A stretch of DNA of 64,000 nucleotides from Lysobacter sp. 5GHs7-4. GTDB lineage: Bacteria; Pseudomonadota; Gammaproteobacteria; Xanthomonadales; Xanthomonadaceae. The notes beneath the pieces are model-generated. The model ran no database searches. It was not told the origin of the DNA and saw nothing but the letters and a program-made list of their open reading frames with translations. The DNA lies in the NCBI RefSeq assembly GCF_021284765.1, contig NZ_CP089924.1, forward strand, positions 3,428,001-3,492,000, given 5' to 3'. Below are positions 29,162 to 39,297 of the stretch, piece by piece. How positions within the stretch are numbered: position 1 is the first letter of the stretch; each line of letters opens with the position of its first letter. Made by a program: the position numbers and the translations under genes.

Positions 29162-29667
29162 CACTTCACTTCAATAAACGAATACTCGACGCCGTACGGG
29201 GTGACCGCGGCCTTGACGCGTTCGCTGTCGGCGGCGGCGCCGATGAACAGCACCTTCACGCCCTTCATCGGCGGGGTTTCCTTGGTCGGCGCCGGGAAGG
29301 CGGCGATGATCAGGTCGGCCATCTTGGCCGAGGCCGGCGAGCCGTAGGCCAGCAGGGTGCCTTCGACGATGCCGCGCGCGACGTCGAGCTTGGCCTTGTC
29401 GGTCTGGCGCTCGAAGTAGCCCTGGAAGTCGGCGCTGCTCTCGGCCGGCAGGTAGTACAGGTACGGGCTGACGGTGATGCCTTCGGCGTCGACCTTGCGC
29501 TTGACCACGTCGGTCAGGTACTTGCTCCACTCGGCGTCGCCGCTGGTGGTGGGCGCGGTCAGCGGGGCTTGCACGGCGGCGGCCGGCGCGGCTTCTTCCT
29601 TCTTGCACGCGGCCACGAAGGGCAGCGCGAGGCAGGCGATCAGCATCAGGCGGGAGGTGGTGTTCAT
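29161..29667 (-). CDS. putative lipoprotein of unknown function
   Basis: Protein of 168 residues with a signal peptide and lipobox ending at Cys21 (LPFVAAC), so the mature form should be lipid-anchored. The remainder (WSKYLTDVVKRKVDAEGITVSPYLYYLPAES, KGVKVLFIGAAADSERVKAAV) is soluble with no domain I recognise. It follows coaD by 22 bases on the same strand and may be co-transcribed. Confidence 0.75.
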   Translation of the reverse strand: MNTTSRLMLIACLALPFVAACKKEEAAPAAAVQAPLTAPTTSGDAEWSKYLTDVVKRKVDAEGITVSPYLYYLPAESSADFQGYFERQTDKAKLDVARGIVEGTLLAYGSPASAKMADLIIAAFPAPTKETPPMKGVKVLFIGAAADSERVKAAVTPYGVEYSFIEVK

Positions 29668-29689
29668 CGGGATCCCCGTGTGTTGGAAG

Positions 29690-30968
<1,279 letters not shown>

Positions 30969-31033
30969 CGGGAGCGTGGCGAGGCCGGTGCTAGCATGTG
31001 CGCATTCTCGCGCATTCGTGACGCTTCCCCCTG

Positions 31034-32248
31034 ATGATCGGTTTTTTCCGCCGCAAGAAGCCCGAAACTCCCGCCAGCGAAGCCCGCCTCAGCACCGAGG
31101 AACTGGCCGCCGCGTTTCCATCGGCGCAGGCCCCGTCGGCGCAGCCCCCGGCTGCGACCGAAGCCGTCGTCGAATCGCCCGCCGCCGAGCTTCCGGCCGA
31201 CGTTCCAGCCACCGAACCGGTCCCGGCCGAGGTGATCGCCGCCGCGTTCGAGGTCGATGCGCAAGCGGCACAGGCCGTGGCCGCCGACGCCCTCGTCGCC
31301 GACGCGCCCACAGCGGCGCCCGCCCCCGCCGGCAAGCCCGGCTGGCGCGAACGCCTGCGCGGCAGCGCCTTCGCGCGCAGCCTGGGCGGACTGTTCTCGC
31401 GCAATCCCAAGCTCGACGACGACCTGCTGGACGAAATCGAAACCGCGCTGATCACCGCCGACGTCGGCGTCACCGCGACCAGCCAACTGGTCGAAGGCCT
31501 GCGCCGACGCATGAAGGCGCGCGAGTTCGCCGACGCGCCCGCCCTGCTCACCGCCTTGCGCGCCGAGCTGATCGCGCTGCTGCGTCCGGTCGCGCAGCCG
31601 CTGCGCATCGATCCCGGCGCGCGCCCGTTCGTGCTGCTGACCGTCGGCGTCAACGGCGTCGGCAAGACCACCACCATCGGCAAGCTGGCCAAGCGCTACC
31701 GCGACGAGAACCGCGCGCTGATGCTGGCCGCCGGCGACACCTTCCGCGCCGCCGCGGTCGCGCAGTTGCAGACCTGGGGCGAGCGCAACGGCGTGCCGGT
31801 GATCGCCCAGGGACAAAACGCCGACGCGGCCTCGGTCGCGTTCGACGCGCTGCAGGCGGCCAAGGCGCGCGGCATGGAAGTACTGATCGCCGACACCGCC
31901 GGCCGCCTGCACACCCAACAGGGCCTGATGGCCGAACTGGGCAAGATCAAGCGCGTGCTGCAGAAGGTCGATGCCGACGCGCCGCACGAAGTGCTGATGG
32001 TGATCGACGGCACCACCGGCCAGAACGCCTTGTCGCAGCTGCGACAGTTCCATGCCGCGGTCGGCGTGACCGGCCTGGTGGTGACCAAACTGGACGGCAC
32101 CGCCAAGGGCGGCGTGGTGTTCGCGCTGGCGCGCGAGTTCGGCATCCCGATCCGCTACGCCGGCATCGGCGAGCGCCCTGAAGATTTGCGCGTGTTCGAC
32201 GCCGAAGCCTTCGTCGACGCGCTGCTGCCCGAAGCGCTGGGCGCCTGA
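31034..32248 (+). CDS. ftsY: signal recognition particle receptor FtsY
   Basis: GTPase of 404 residues that docks ribosome-SRP complexes at the membrane. An Ala/Pro/Glu-rich acidic A domain (about 1-110) precedes the N domain (GWRERLRGSAFARSLGGLF) and the G domain with GVNGVGKTTTIGKLAKRYR near residue 205, GDTFRAAAVAQLQTW, ADTAGRLHTQQGLMAEL and TKLDGTAKGGVVFALA. Followed after 20 bases by an unknown membrane-anchored protein. Confidence 0.97.
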   Translation: MIGFFRRKKPETPASEARLSTEELAAAFPSAQAPSAQPPAATEAVVESPAAELPADVPATEPVPAEVIAAAFEVDAQAAQAVAADALVADAPTAAPAPAGKPGWRERLRGSAFARSLGGLFSRNPKLDDDLLDEIETALITADVGVTATSQLVEGLRRRMKAREFADAPALLTALRAELIALLRPVAQPLRIDPGARPFVLLTVGVNGVGKTTTIGKLAKRYRDENRALMLAAGDTFRAAAVAQLQTWGERNGVPVIAQGQNADAASVAFDALQAAKARGMEVLIADTAGRLHTQQGLMAELGKIKRVLQKVDADAPHEVLMVIDGTTGQNALSQLRQFHAAVGVTGLVVTKLDGTAKGGVVFALAREFGIPIRYAGIGERPEDLRVFDAEAFVDALLPEALGA

Positions 32249-32268
32249 TCCCGGCCGCCGGCGCGCGC

Positions 32269-33552
32269 ATGGTCGCCGACACCGCCACGCCCGCCGGACC
32301 GGCGCCGCGCAGACGCGCGCGCCGGCTATTGAAGACGCTCGCGTTGTTGGGCGTGCTGGCGGTACTGGCGCTGGCCTGGGTCTCGCGCCCGAACCGCGCC
32401 GCCGCGCTGATCCTGGACCGCGCCGGCGCCGCGCTGGGCCTGGAGATCAGCGCCGCCGGCGCCAGCGAGTACCGCTTGCGCGGCACGCCGATGCTGCTGG
32501 TGCGCGACGTGGTCGTGCGCGAACCCGGTGCGGCCACGCCGCTGCTCAGCGCGCGCCGCATCCAGCTGTCGCTGCCGTGGTCGACGATCCGCAGCGCCGG
32601 CGATGCGCTCACCGTCGAGCGCGTGGAACTGGACGCGCCGCTGCTGAACCTGCCGGCGCTGCAGCACTGGCTGGCGAGCCGCCCGCCGTCGACGCAGACG
32701 CGCATCCCCACGCTGACCGACGGCCTGCGCATCGTCGACGGGCGCCTGATCAATCACGACTGGCGCATCGAAGCCATCCACGCCGACCTGCCCGCGCTGT
32801 ATCCGGACCGGCCGGTGCGCGCGCGCCTGCGCGGCCGTTATCTGGACGCGCCGCTGGCGATTCCGTTCGATCTGGCGGTGGCCTTGTCGCGACCGGCGCC
32901 GGCGGCCGGGCTCGGCGCCAACGGCCGCATTGCGATCGAGCAATCCGGCTGGCGCCTGCCGGCGACGGTGGCGCTGTCCGGGCCGCTGCGCATCGGCGAC
33001 GACGAACTCACCATCGTGCCGGCGCGGCTGGGCGCGGCGGCGAGCTACGAATCCGGCGACACCCGCCTGCCGTTCGCGTTGGGCCTGCACGGTCCGCTGA
33101 AGTTCGACGAAGCGGTGTGGTCGCTGGAGCCGGTCGCGCTGGCGCTGCGCGCGCGCGGCGCGGCGGACAATCCGATTCCCAGCCTCGACGCGCAAGGCGC
33201 GCTCGCCCTGGGCCGGCGCCTGGTGCTGCAACTGGACGGCCGGCTCGCGTCCTGGCCGCAGGCCTGGCCTGCGCTACCGGCACCGCTGGACGCCACCGCG
33301 CCGCTGCCGTTCGAACTGCGCTATGTCGGCCGCCCCGATTTGTCCGAAACCGTCGGCCTGCGCCTGAGCCAAGACCAGACCCAGGCCGACAGCGAATTCC
33401 GCCTGCCCGCGATGCTGGCCTGGATCGACACCGGCAACCGCGGCGCGCCGCTGCCGCCGCTGCGCGCGCGCCTGCGCACGCCCAAGCTGGAAATCTCCGG
33501 CGCGACCTTGGAAGGTGTGGAAGTCGAGCTCGGCGACGAGGACCTGCCGTGA
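32269..33552 (+). CDS. AsmA/GspN-like membrane-anchored protein
   Basis: Protein of 427 residues with one N-terminal membrane segment (LLKTLALLGVLAVLALAWV, about 21-39) and a long beta-rich periplasmic part with repeated LRIVDGRLINHDWRI and LTVERVELDAPLLNLPAL type strands. The style resembles AsmA-like or type II secretion N-type proteins, but this is a pattern impression. It ends where the mutY frame begins, with a possible GTG start overlapping its stop codon. Confidence 0.6.
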   Translation: MVADTATPAGPAPRRRARRLLKTLALLGVLAVLALAWVSRPNRAAALILDRAGAALGLEISAAGASEYRLRGTPMLLVRDVVVREPGAATPLLSARRIQLSLPWSTIRSAGDALTVERVELDAPLLNLPALQHWLASRPPSTQTRIPTLTDGLRIVDGRLINHDWRIEAIHADLPALYPDRPVRARLRGRYLDAPLAIPFDLAVALSRPAPAAGLGANGRIAIEQSGWRLPATVALSGPLRIGDDELTIVPARLGAAASYESGDTRLPFALGLHGPLKFDEAVWSLEPVALALRARGAADNPIPSLDAQGALALGRRLVLQLDGRLASWPQAWPALPAPLDATAPLPFELRYVGRPDLSETVGLRLSQDQTQADSEFRLPAMLAWIDTGNRGAPLPPLRARLRTPKLEISGATLEGVEVELGDEDLP

Positions 33553-33584
33553 GCCGAACCGCCAGCGCTAAAGCGCCAGCCGCC

Positions 33585-34643
33585 ATGACCATGGACACCG
33601 ACACCGACGCATTCGCCAGCCGCCTGCTGCGCTGGTTCGACGTGTCCGGCCGCCATGACCTGCCCTGGCAGCATCCGCGCACGCCCTACCGGGTGTGGCT
33701 GTCGGAAATCATGCTGCAGCAGACCCAGGTCAAGACCGCCGCGCCGTATTTCGAACGCTTCGTCGCCGCCCTGCCCTCGCTGTCCGCACTGGCCGCGGCG
33801 CCGCAGGACCAAGTGCTGGCGCTGTGGTCGGGCCTGGGCTACTACGCCCGCGCGCGCAATCTGCACGCCGCTGCGCAGCGCTGCGTCGAACTGCACGGCG
33901 GCGAACTGCCGCGCGACCTGGATGCGCTGACCGCCCTGCCCGGCATCGGCCGCAGCACCGCCGCCGCGATCCTGTCGCAGGCCTGGGGCGACCGCCACGC
34001 CATCCTCGACGGCAACGTCAAGCGCGTGCTCACGCGCTACCACGGCGTCGCCGGTTACCCCGGACTGCCCGCAGTCGAAAAACAGCTGTGGGCGCTGGCG
34101 CAGTCGCATCTGCCCGACGCGCGCATGGCCGACTACACCCAGGCGCAGATGGACCTGGGCGCGACCCTGTGCACGCGCGCCGATCCGGCCTGCGTGCTGT
34201 GCCCCTTGCAAGACGACTGCGTCGCACGCCGCGAAGGCCGCGTCGCCGACCTGCCCACGCCCAAGCCCGGCAAGGTCGCGCCGCAGCGTCATGCGCAGGT
34301 GCTGTGGCTGATCGACGCGCAGGACCGCGTGCTGCTGCAGAAGCGTCCGCCGGCCGGCATCTGGGCCTCGCTGTGGACCCTGCCGCAAGCCGACGACGCC
34401 GACGCCGCGCAGGCCTGGCTGCGCGCGCACACGCGCGCCGATTTCGCCGCCGCCGAAGCGCTGGCGCCGATCGCGCACGCCTTCAGCCACTACAAGCTGG
34501 AACTGCAGCCGCTGCGCTGGCGCGGCATCGCCCTGAGCGACGCGGTGGGCGACAATGCCGACCTGCGCTGGGTCGCGCGCGCGGAGTTGTCCGAACTGGG
34601 CATCCCCGCGCCGATCCGCAAGCTGCTGGAAGGCAGCCGCTAG
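33585..34643 (+). CDS. mutY: A/G-specific adenine DNA glycosylase MutY
   Basis: Base-excision repair enzyme that removes adenine opposite 8-oxoguanine. With the ATG at 33585 it has 352 residues; a GTG at 33549 overlapping the previous stop would add 12. Features: catalytic region [12 protein letters not shown], helix-hairpin-helix [31 protein letters not shown], the [4Fe-4S] pattern C-x6-C-x2-C-x5-C in [17 protein letters not shown], and a C-terminal NUDIX-like domain ([19 protein letters not shown]). Followed by yggX, its usual neighbour. Confidence 0.95.
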   Translation: MTMDTDTDAFASRLLRWFDVSGRHDLPWQHPRTPYRVWLSEIMLQQTQVKTAAPYFERFVAALPSLSALAAAPQDQVLALWSGLGYYARARNLHAAAQRCVELHGGELPRDLDALTALPGIGRSTAAAILSQAWGDRHAILDGNVKRVLTRYHGVAGYPGLPAVEKQLWALAQSHLPDARMADYTQAQMDLGATLCTRADPACVLCPLQDDCVARREGRVADLPTPKPGKVAPQRHAQVLWLIDAQDRVLLQKRPPAGIWASLWTLPQADDADAAQAWLRAHTRADFAAAEALAPIAHAFSHYKLELQPLRWRGIALSDAVGDNADLRWVARAELSELGIPAPIRKLLEGSR

Positions 34644-34707
34644 CGATTCCGTATCGCCCACACTTCACGCTCGCGGCTTACCTCGCGAGCCGCCAACAGG
34701 AACTCCG

Positions 34708-34980
34708 ATGCCCCGCACCGTCCATTGCGAATACGAACACCGCGACACCGACGGCCTGGACTTCGTGCCCTGGCCCGGCCCGCTGGGCAAGCGCGTCTAC
34801 GCGCACATCGGCAAGACCGCCTGGGCGGCCTGGCTGGCGCACCAGACCATGCTGATCAACGAGAACCGGCTGTCGCCGCTGGACCCCAAGCACCGCGCGT
34901 TTCTGGAAACGGAGATGGAGAAATTCCTGTTCGGCGGCGGCGCCGACAAGCCGGCCGGCTACGTCGCGCCGGAGAGCTGA
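34708..34980 (+). CDS. yggX: probable Fe(II)-trafficking/oxidative damage protection protein YggX
   Basis: Protein of 90 residues with the family pattern [22 protein letters not shown] at the start and [20 protein letters not shown] near the end. YggX is linked to protection of iron-sulphur proteins from oxidants. The ATG at 34708 has AGGA a few bases upstream. The mutY-yggX order is conserved across gammaproteobacteria, and MutY itself is an iron-sulphur protein. Confidence 0.95.
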   Translation: MPRTVHCEYEHRDTDGLDFVPWPGPLGKRVYAHIGKTAWAAWLAHQTMLINENRLSPLDPKHRAFLETEMEKFLFGGGADKPAGYVAPES

Positions 34981-34996
34981 CCGGCGCGGCAGCCGC

Positions 34997-35473
34997 TTAC
35001 TTGCCGTCCTGCGGCGTCACGCCGTCGTCGCGCGATTCCGGCACCGTGCCGGCCTCACGCCGGTCGCGCTGCGCCTGCTTGATCGCCTTGACGTCCAGCG
35101 GACGGATCTGACCGATGTGGCAGGGGAACGGCAGCGCGCCCTGGCCCAGCACCATCACCTTGTCGAAGCGCGCATAGACCCGGCCGGCCTGATTGCTGAC
35201 CGTGATCGCCGAGGCGAAATCCAGGTCCGAGCAGCGCCCCTGCAGTTCCAGCAGATAGGCCTGATTGGGACGCGTCCACACCGCCAGCGCGCTGTCCCCC
35301 AGCGGGGTCCAGCCGTCCAGCCGGCCGTAGTACTGGAAGGCCGGCACCGGCGCGCCGGCGTGGGCGCGGTACAAGGCCAGCCGGTCGGCGTCGCGCATCT
35401 TGGGGTCGGTCGCGCAGGCGCTCATCGCGAACAGCGCCAGCGCGGCGGATACGGCGAATACATAGCGTTTCAT
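34997..35473 (-). CDS. putative lipoprotein (DUF6491-like)
   Basis: Protein of 158 residues with lipobox Cys20 (FAMSAC). The mature part contains VPAFQYYGRLDGWTPLGDSALAVWTRPNQAYLLEL and FPCHIGQIRPLDVKAIK, resembling the DUF6491 family common in xanthomonads; the family name is from memory. The ATG at 35473 begins the signal peptide. It is convergent with yggX, 16 bases apart. Function is unknown. Confidence 0.75.
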   Translation of the reverse strand: MKRYVFAVSAALALFAMSACATDPKMRDADRLALYRAHAGAPVPAFQYYGRLDGWTPLGDSALAVWTRPNQAYLLELQGRCSDLDFASAITVSNQAGRVYARFDKVMVLGQGALPFPCHIGQIRPLDVKAIKQAQRDRREAGTVPESRDDGVTPQDGK

Positions 35474-35658
35474 GACGGCTCCTGAGGAAGGCGTACAGTC
35501 CATGCCTGCGAGTGCATACCGATGGGCTCCGGCACCATCATGCGCCGCTGCCGGCACACCGCGCGGTCCCGGCCGCGCGTCGTTCAGCGCACAGGCGGCT
35601 TGCCAGATCGTTCGGCGCTCCGTATCATCCCGCTCCTCATCACGGCCTGCCGTGAAAT

Positions 35659-35734
35659 GGCCGGGTAGCTCAGTTGGTAGAGCAGGGGATTGAAAATCCC
35701 CGTGTCGGGGGTTCGATTCCCTCCCCGGCCACCA
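35659..35734 (+). tRNA. tRNA-Phe (GAA)
   Basis: Complete 76-base cloverleaf: acceptor GGCCGGG/CCCGGCC, anticodon stem GGGGA/TCCCC with loop TTGAAAA (anticodon GAA at 35692-35694), T arm GGGGGTTCGATTCCCTC, and encoded CCA at 35732-35734. It is the only tRNA gene in the window. A terminator follows. Confidence 0.97.
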
Positions 35735-35757
35735 TTTCGCAAGCCTTGAACCGTCAA

Positions 35758-35787
35758 CCCCGCATGGCGCCCGCCCTGCGGGGTTTT
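35758..35787 (+). terminator. Rho-independent terminator of tRNA-Phe
   Basis: Stem CCCCGCA/TGCGGGG (35758-35764 and 35777-35783) followed by TTTTCTGTTT, 24 bases past the tRNA. Confidence 0.85.
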
Positions 35788-35892
35788 CTGTTTAGGGCCC
35801 GCGGCCTGCCCGCGACGCCTGTTTCGATCCGCGGTCCGGGTGCCCTGCCCGCCGCCTGCATCAATTTCCGGTCCCGCCTCGTATAGGTCCGC

Positions 35893-36729
35893 ATGGCATC
35901 CACCGTGCGAGCGCCCATGGCCCGTCAATCCCACCCCACCGGGCGTGCCGCCCTGTTCGGCCTGTTGTGCTGCGTCTGGGGCGCGGCCGGCGCGGGCCCG
36001 GTCGAGCGCTACGACGGCCTGGCCTATGCCCGCGACGGCGCCCGCCTGCTCTACCGGGAAACCCATTGGCGCTACGCCGAGCAGGGCGTGGGGCATCGGC
36101 TCGTGCTCTATCGCTGCCCGGGCGGCGAGGCGTTCGCGCGCAAGCGCGTGGTCGACGGCGCCAGCGCGGCGGCGCCCGACTTCGATTTCAGCGACGGCCG
36201 CGACGGCTACCGCGAAGGCGTGCGCAGCCGCGGCGACGGGCGCGAGGTCTACGTGCAGGACGGCGCGCGCGCGCCGCTGCGCAGCCGCGCCCTGAGCCTG
36301 CCGCGCGACGCGGTCATCGATGCCGGTTTCGATGCCATGGTGCGCGCACGCTGGGACGCGCTCTCGCCAGGCCGCGCGATCGCCGTTCCGTTCCTGCTGC
36401 CCAGCCGCTTCGACTTCCTCGATCTGAAACTCGCCGCGGCCGCACCGGCGCGTGTGGACGGCCGAGGCGCGCGACGCCTGCGCATGTCGCTGGACCGCTG
36501 GTACGGCTTCGCGATACCGGCCATCGAGCTCACCTACGCGGACGCGGACCGGCGCTTGTTGGAGTTCCGCGGCATAGGCACGATCCGCGATCGTCGCGGC
36601 CGTCATCTCGACGTACGCATCGCCTTCCCCGCCGATGCGGTTAGCCATGACGCGACGCGCGCCGAGGTCGAACGCGCCACCACGATGCCGCTGGCGCGCA
36701 ACTGCGGCGCCGGATCGCCGTCGGTATGA
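35893..36729 (+). CDS. exported protein of unknown function
   Basis: Protein of 278 residues with a signal-type segment (RAALFGLLCCVWGAAGAGP). The mature part begins VERYDGLAYARDGARLLYRETHWRY and contains FDFSDGRDGYREG and FLLPSRFDFLDLKLAAAAP. I recognise no catalytic motif. An ATG 24 bases downstream is an alternative start. Its stop lies 156 bases before the ECF sigma-factor start, so it could be a first member of that unit or independent. Confidence 0.7.
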   Translation: MASTVRAPMARQSHPTGRAALFGLLCCVWGAAGAGPVERYDGLAYARDGARLLYRETHWRYAEQGVGHRLVLYRCPGGEAFARKRVVDGASAAAPDFDFSDGRDGYREGVRSRGDGREVYVQDGARAPLRSRALSLPRDAVIDAGFDAMVRARWDALSPGRAIAVPFLLPSRFDFLDLKLAAAAPARVDGRGARRLRMSLDRWYGFAIPAIELTYADADRRLLEFRGIGTIRDRRGRHLDVRIAFPADAVSHDATRAEVERATTMPLARNCGAGSPSV

Positions 36730-36884
36730 AGCGCATGTCCGCGGTCTCGGCGCATCCCTCCGCCCTGCCTTCACCACGCGCGCGGCGCCGATGGCATATA
36801 GTCGCCGCGCGTTGGGGTCGCATGCCGTCAGGCCTTGCCGCCGTCCCCGCGACTCCTACCCGCTTGGTCCTCACAGGTGCAGGA

Positions 36885-37460
36885 ATGCCCGAGTCTCCGC
36901 AACGCCAGCGCACTCCGGAAAGCGAACGCCTCGATGGCCTCTTGGGCGATGTCGCCGGCGGCGATCGCGGGGCCTTCGAAGCCTTGTACCGCGCCACTTC
37001 CGGCAAGCTGCTGGGCGTATGCCTGCGCGTGCTGCCCGACCGCGCCGAGGCCGAGGACGTGCTGCAGGAGGTCTACGCCAGCGTCTGGCGCAAGGCGGTG
37101 CAGTTCGACGCGCAGCGCGCCAGCGCCATCACCTGGCTGGCGATGATCGCGCGCAACAAGGCCATCGATCGCGCCCGCGCCTTGCCGGCGCCGCAGCGCA
37201 CCGCCTCGATCGAGCTCGCCGACGAAATCGCCGATCACGCGGCCACACCGCTGCAGCAAGCGGAGGCCGCGAACGATCAGAGTCGGCTGGAAATCTGCAT
37301 GCAGCGTCTGGAAGCGCGCCGACGCGCGCTGATCCGCACCGCGTTCTTCGACGGCGCGACCTATGAAGAACTGGCGGCCCGGATCGGTTCGCCGCTGGGC
37401 TCGGTCAAGAGCTGGATCCGTCGCGGTCTGAGCCAACTGCGGGCGTGCCTGGAATCATGA
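36885..37460 (+). CDS. ECF-type RNA polymerase sigma factor
   Basis: Sigma factor of 191 residues with region 2 (FEALYRATSGKLLGVCLRVLPDRAEAEDVLQEVYASVWRKA) and region 4 (RRALIRTAFFDGATYEELAARIGSPLGSVKSWIRRGLSQLRACL). The ATG at 36885 gives the usual ECF length; the frame is open back to 36726, overlapping the previous stop, but that extension lacks family sequence. Its stop overlaps the anti-sigma start by 4 bases. It probably directs transcription of its own operon, as is usual for this group. No consensus ECF promoter is clear to me. Confidence 0.93.
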   Translation: MPESPQRQRTPESERLDGLLGDVAGGDRGAFEALYRATSGKLLGVCLRVLPDRAEAEDVLQEVYASVWRKAVQFDAQRASAITWLAMIARNKAIDRARALPAPQRTASIELADEIADHAATPLQQAEAANDQSRLEICMQRLEARRRALIRTAFFDGATYEELAARIGSPLGSVKSWIRRGLSQLRACLES

Positions 37461-38227
37461 GCGCCCAAGACCCTCGCTTCGACGACGAGACCGGGCCCGA
37501 GCCGCCGGATTCGGATACGCACGCCGCCGAGTACGTGCTGGGCGTGCTCGATGCGCGGCAGCGTCTGCAGGCGCAGGCGCGCATCGCCGCCGATCCCGAG
37601 TTCGCGCGCGCGGTGACGGATTGGGAGCGGCGCCTGGCCGCGCTCCTGGACGAAATCGCGCCCGTCGACGTGCCCGCGCATCTGTGGCCACGCCTGCGCA
37701 CCCGTTTGGGCTGGTCGCCGGTAGGCGAGCCCGCTCGCGGGATCTGGCAGAACCTTGGTTTCTGGCGCACCGCCACCGCGGTCGCCGCCGCGGCTGCGCT
37801 GGCGGCGGTGTTCGTGGGCCGCCTGCCGCAGACGCCGACGCCGACACCGCCGGTAACGCCGCCGATCGCGGTGGAACCGGCCGAGCAGGCCAAGCCGGTC
37901 ACCACCCTGGCGCACGACGACGGCACGCCGGGCTGGCTGGCGTCGCTGGACATCAAACAGGGCAAGGTTCTGATGGTGCCGGTGCCCGCGCCCGCCGATG
38001 CCCAGGGCCGCGTGCCCGAGCTGTGGCTGATTCCGGCTGGCGAAGCGCCGCGCTCCCTGGGCCTGGTGTCGATCGACAAGGCGCATACGGTCGCGGTGCC
38101 CAAGGACTTGCTGCGCGCGCTCAAGGCCGGCTCGACCCTGGCGATCACCCTGGAGCCCGCGGGCGGCGCGCCGCAGGGCGTCCCGACCGGCCCCATCGTC
38201 GCCAAGGGCGGTCTGCAGACGATCTGA
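37457..38227 (+). CDS. RskA-type membrane anti-sigma factor
   Basis: Protein of 256 residues. A cytoplasmic N-terminal sigma-binding region (HAAEYVLGVLDARQRLQAQAR) comes first, then one membrane segment (about 97-117, TAVAAAAALAAVFVG). A periplasmic RskA-like C-terminal domain follows (GWLASLDIKQGKVLMVPVPAP, GRVPELWLIPAGEAPRSLGLV). There is no HxxxCxxC zinc motif, so it differs from ChrR-type zinc anti-sigma factors. It likely holds the sigma factor inactive until an envelope signal triggers release; the signal is unknown. Confidence 0.9.
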   Translation: MSAQDPRFDDETGPEPPDSDTHAAEYVLGVLDARQRLQAQARIAADPEFARAVTDWERRLAALLDEIAPVDVPAHLWPRLRTRLGWSPVGEPARGIWQNLGFWRTATAVAAAAALAAVFVGRLPQTPTPTPPVTPPIAVEPAEQAKPVTTLAHDDGTPGWLASLDIKQGKVLMVPVPAPADAQGRVPELWLIPAGEAPRSLGLVSIDKAHTVAVPKDLLRALKAGSTLAITLEPAGGAPQGVPTGPIVAKGGLQTI

Positions 38228-38295
38228 TCGCGGCGGTGCATCCGCCGCGGGCGTGGCCCCGTACCTCCAGATGACACGCTCATCGGGAGAGTTTC

Positions 38296-39294
38296 ATGCC
38301 GCAGCCGCCGTCCACGCCCTCCTCCGCCAGCGCGGTCGCGGCGGCCGGGCCCGTGCGCCGCCGTCGCTGGTCGGTGCTGTGGCGCTGGGTCGATACCCGC
38401 GCCGGCGACGACGACGGCATGCCCGGCGATGGCATGCGCGACAACGAGGAACGCATCGACTGGCTGCGCGCCTCGCCGTTTCTGGCCATGCATTTGGCCT
38501 GCGTGGCGGTGTTGTGGGTCGGCGTGTCGCCGATCGCGCTGGCGGTGGCGGCGGCGTTGTACGCCTTGCGCATGTTCGCCCTGACCGCGTTCTATCACCG
38601 CTACTTTTCGCACCGCACGTTCCGCACCTCGCGCGCGGTGCAATTTTTGTTCGCCCTGATCGGCGCGTCCTGCGTGCAACGCGGACCGTTGTGGTGGGCC
38701 GCGCACCATCGCAACCACCATCGCCATACCGAGACCGCGCTGGACCCGCATTCGCCCAGCGTGCATGGCTTTCTTTGGAGCCATGTCGGCTGGTTCCTGA
38801 CCCCGCATGCGTTCCGCACGGATCTGTCGCGCGTGCCCGATCTGGCGCGCTATCCGGAACTGCGTTGGTTGGACCGGTACGACACCGCGGTACCCGTCGC
38901 GCTGGCCGCCTCGCTTTACGGCGCGGGCGTGTTGCTGGAGCGTTATGCACCGGCCCTGGGCACCAGCGGCGGACAGATGCTGGTCTGGGGCTTCTTCGTC
39001 TCGACCACGGTGCTGTTCCACTGCACGGTGACGATCAACTCGCTCGCCCACCGCTACGGCACGCGCCGTTTCGATACCGCTGACGACAGCCGCAATAATT
39101 TCTGGCTGGCGCTGATCACCTTCGGCGAAGGCTGGCACAACAACCATCACTTCTTCCCCGGCACGGTCCGGCAAGGCTTCCGCTGGTGGGAGGTCGATCT
39201 GACCTGGTACGCGTTGCGCGCGATGGCCGTGCTGGGCCTGGTGCGCGATCTCAAGCCGATTCCCGAATGGGTCGCGGCGAAGGCGCGGGGCTGA
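38296..39294 (+). CDS. membrane fatty-acyl desaturase
   Basis: Di-iron acyl-CoA/acyl-lipid desaturase of 332 residues. Three histidine clusters are present: HRYFSH, HHRNHH and HNNHH (in GEGWHNNHHFFP), the delta-9 type spacing. Four membrane segments alternate with them. It introduces double bonds into acyl chains with oxygen, providing the unsaturated substrates that CFA-type enzymes need. The ATG at 38296 has GGGAGAG upstream. It begins 68 bases after the anti-sigma gene and 3 bases before the next gene. Confidence 0.92.
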   Translation: MPQPPSTPSSASAVAAAGPVRRRRWSVLWRWVDTRAGDDDGMPGDGMRDNEERIDWLRASPFLAMHLACVAVLWVGVSPIALAVAAALYALRMFALTAFYHRYFSHRTFRTSRAVQFLFALIGASCVQRGPLWWAAHHRNHHRHTETALDPHSPSVHGFLWSHVGWFLTPHAFRTDLSRVPDLARYPELRWLDRYDTAVPVALAASLYGAGVLLERYAPALGTSGGQMLVWGFFVSTTVLFHCTVTINSLAHRYGTRRFDTADDSRNNFWLALITFGEGWHNNHHFFPGTVRQGFRWWEVDLTWYALRAMAVLGLVRDLKPIPEWVAAKARG

Positions 39295-39297
39295 GCC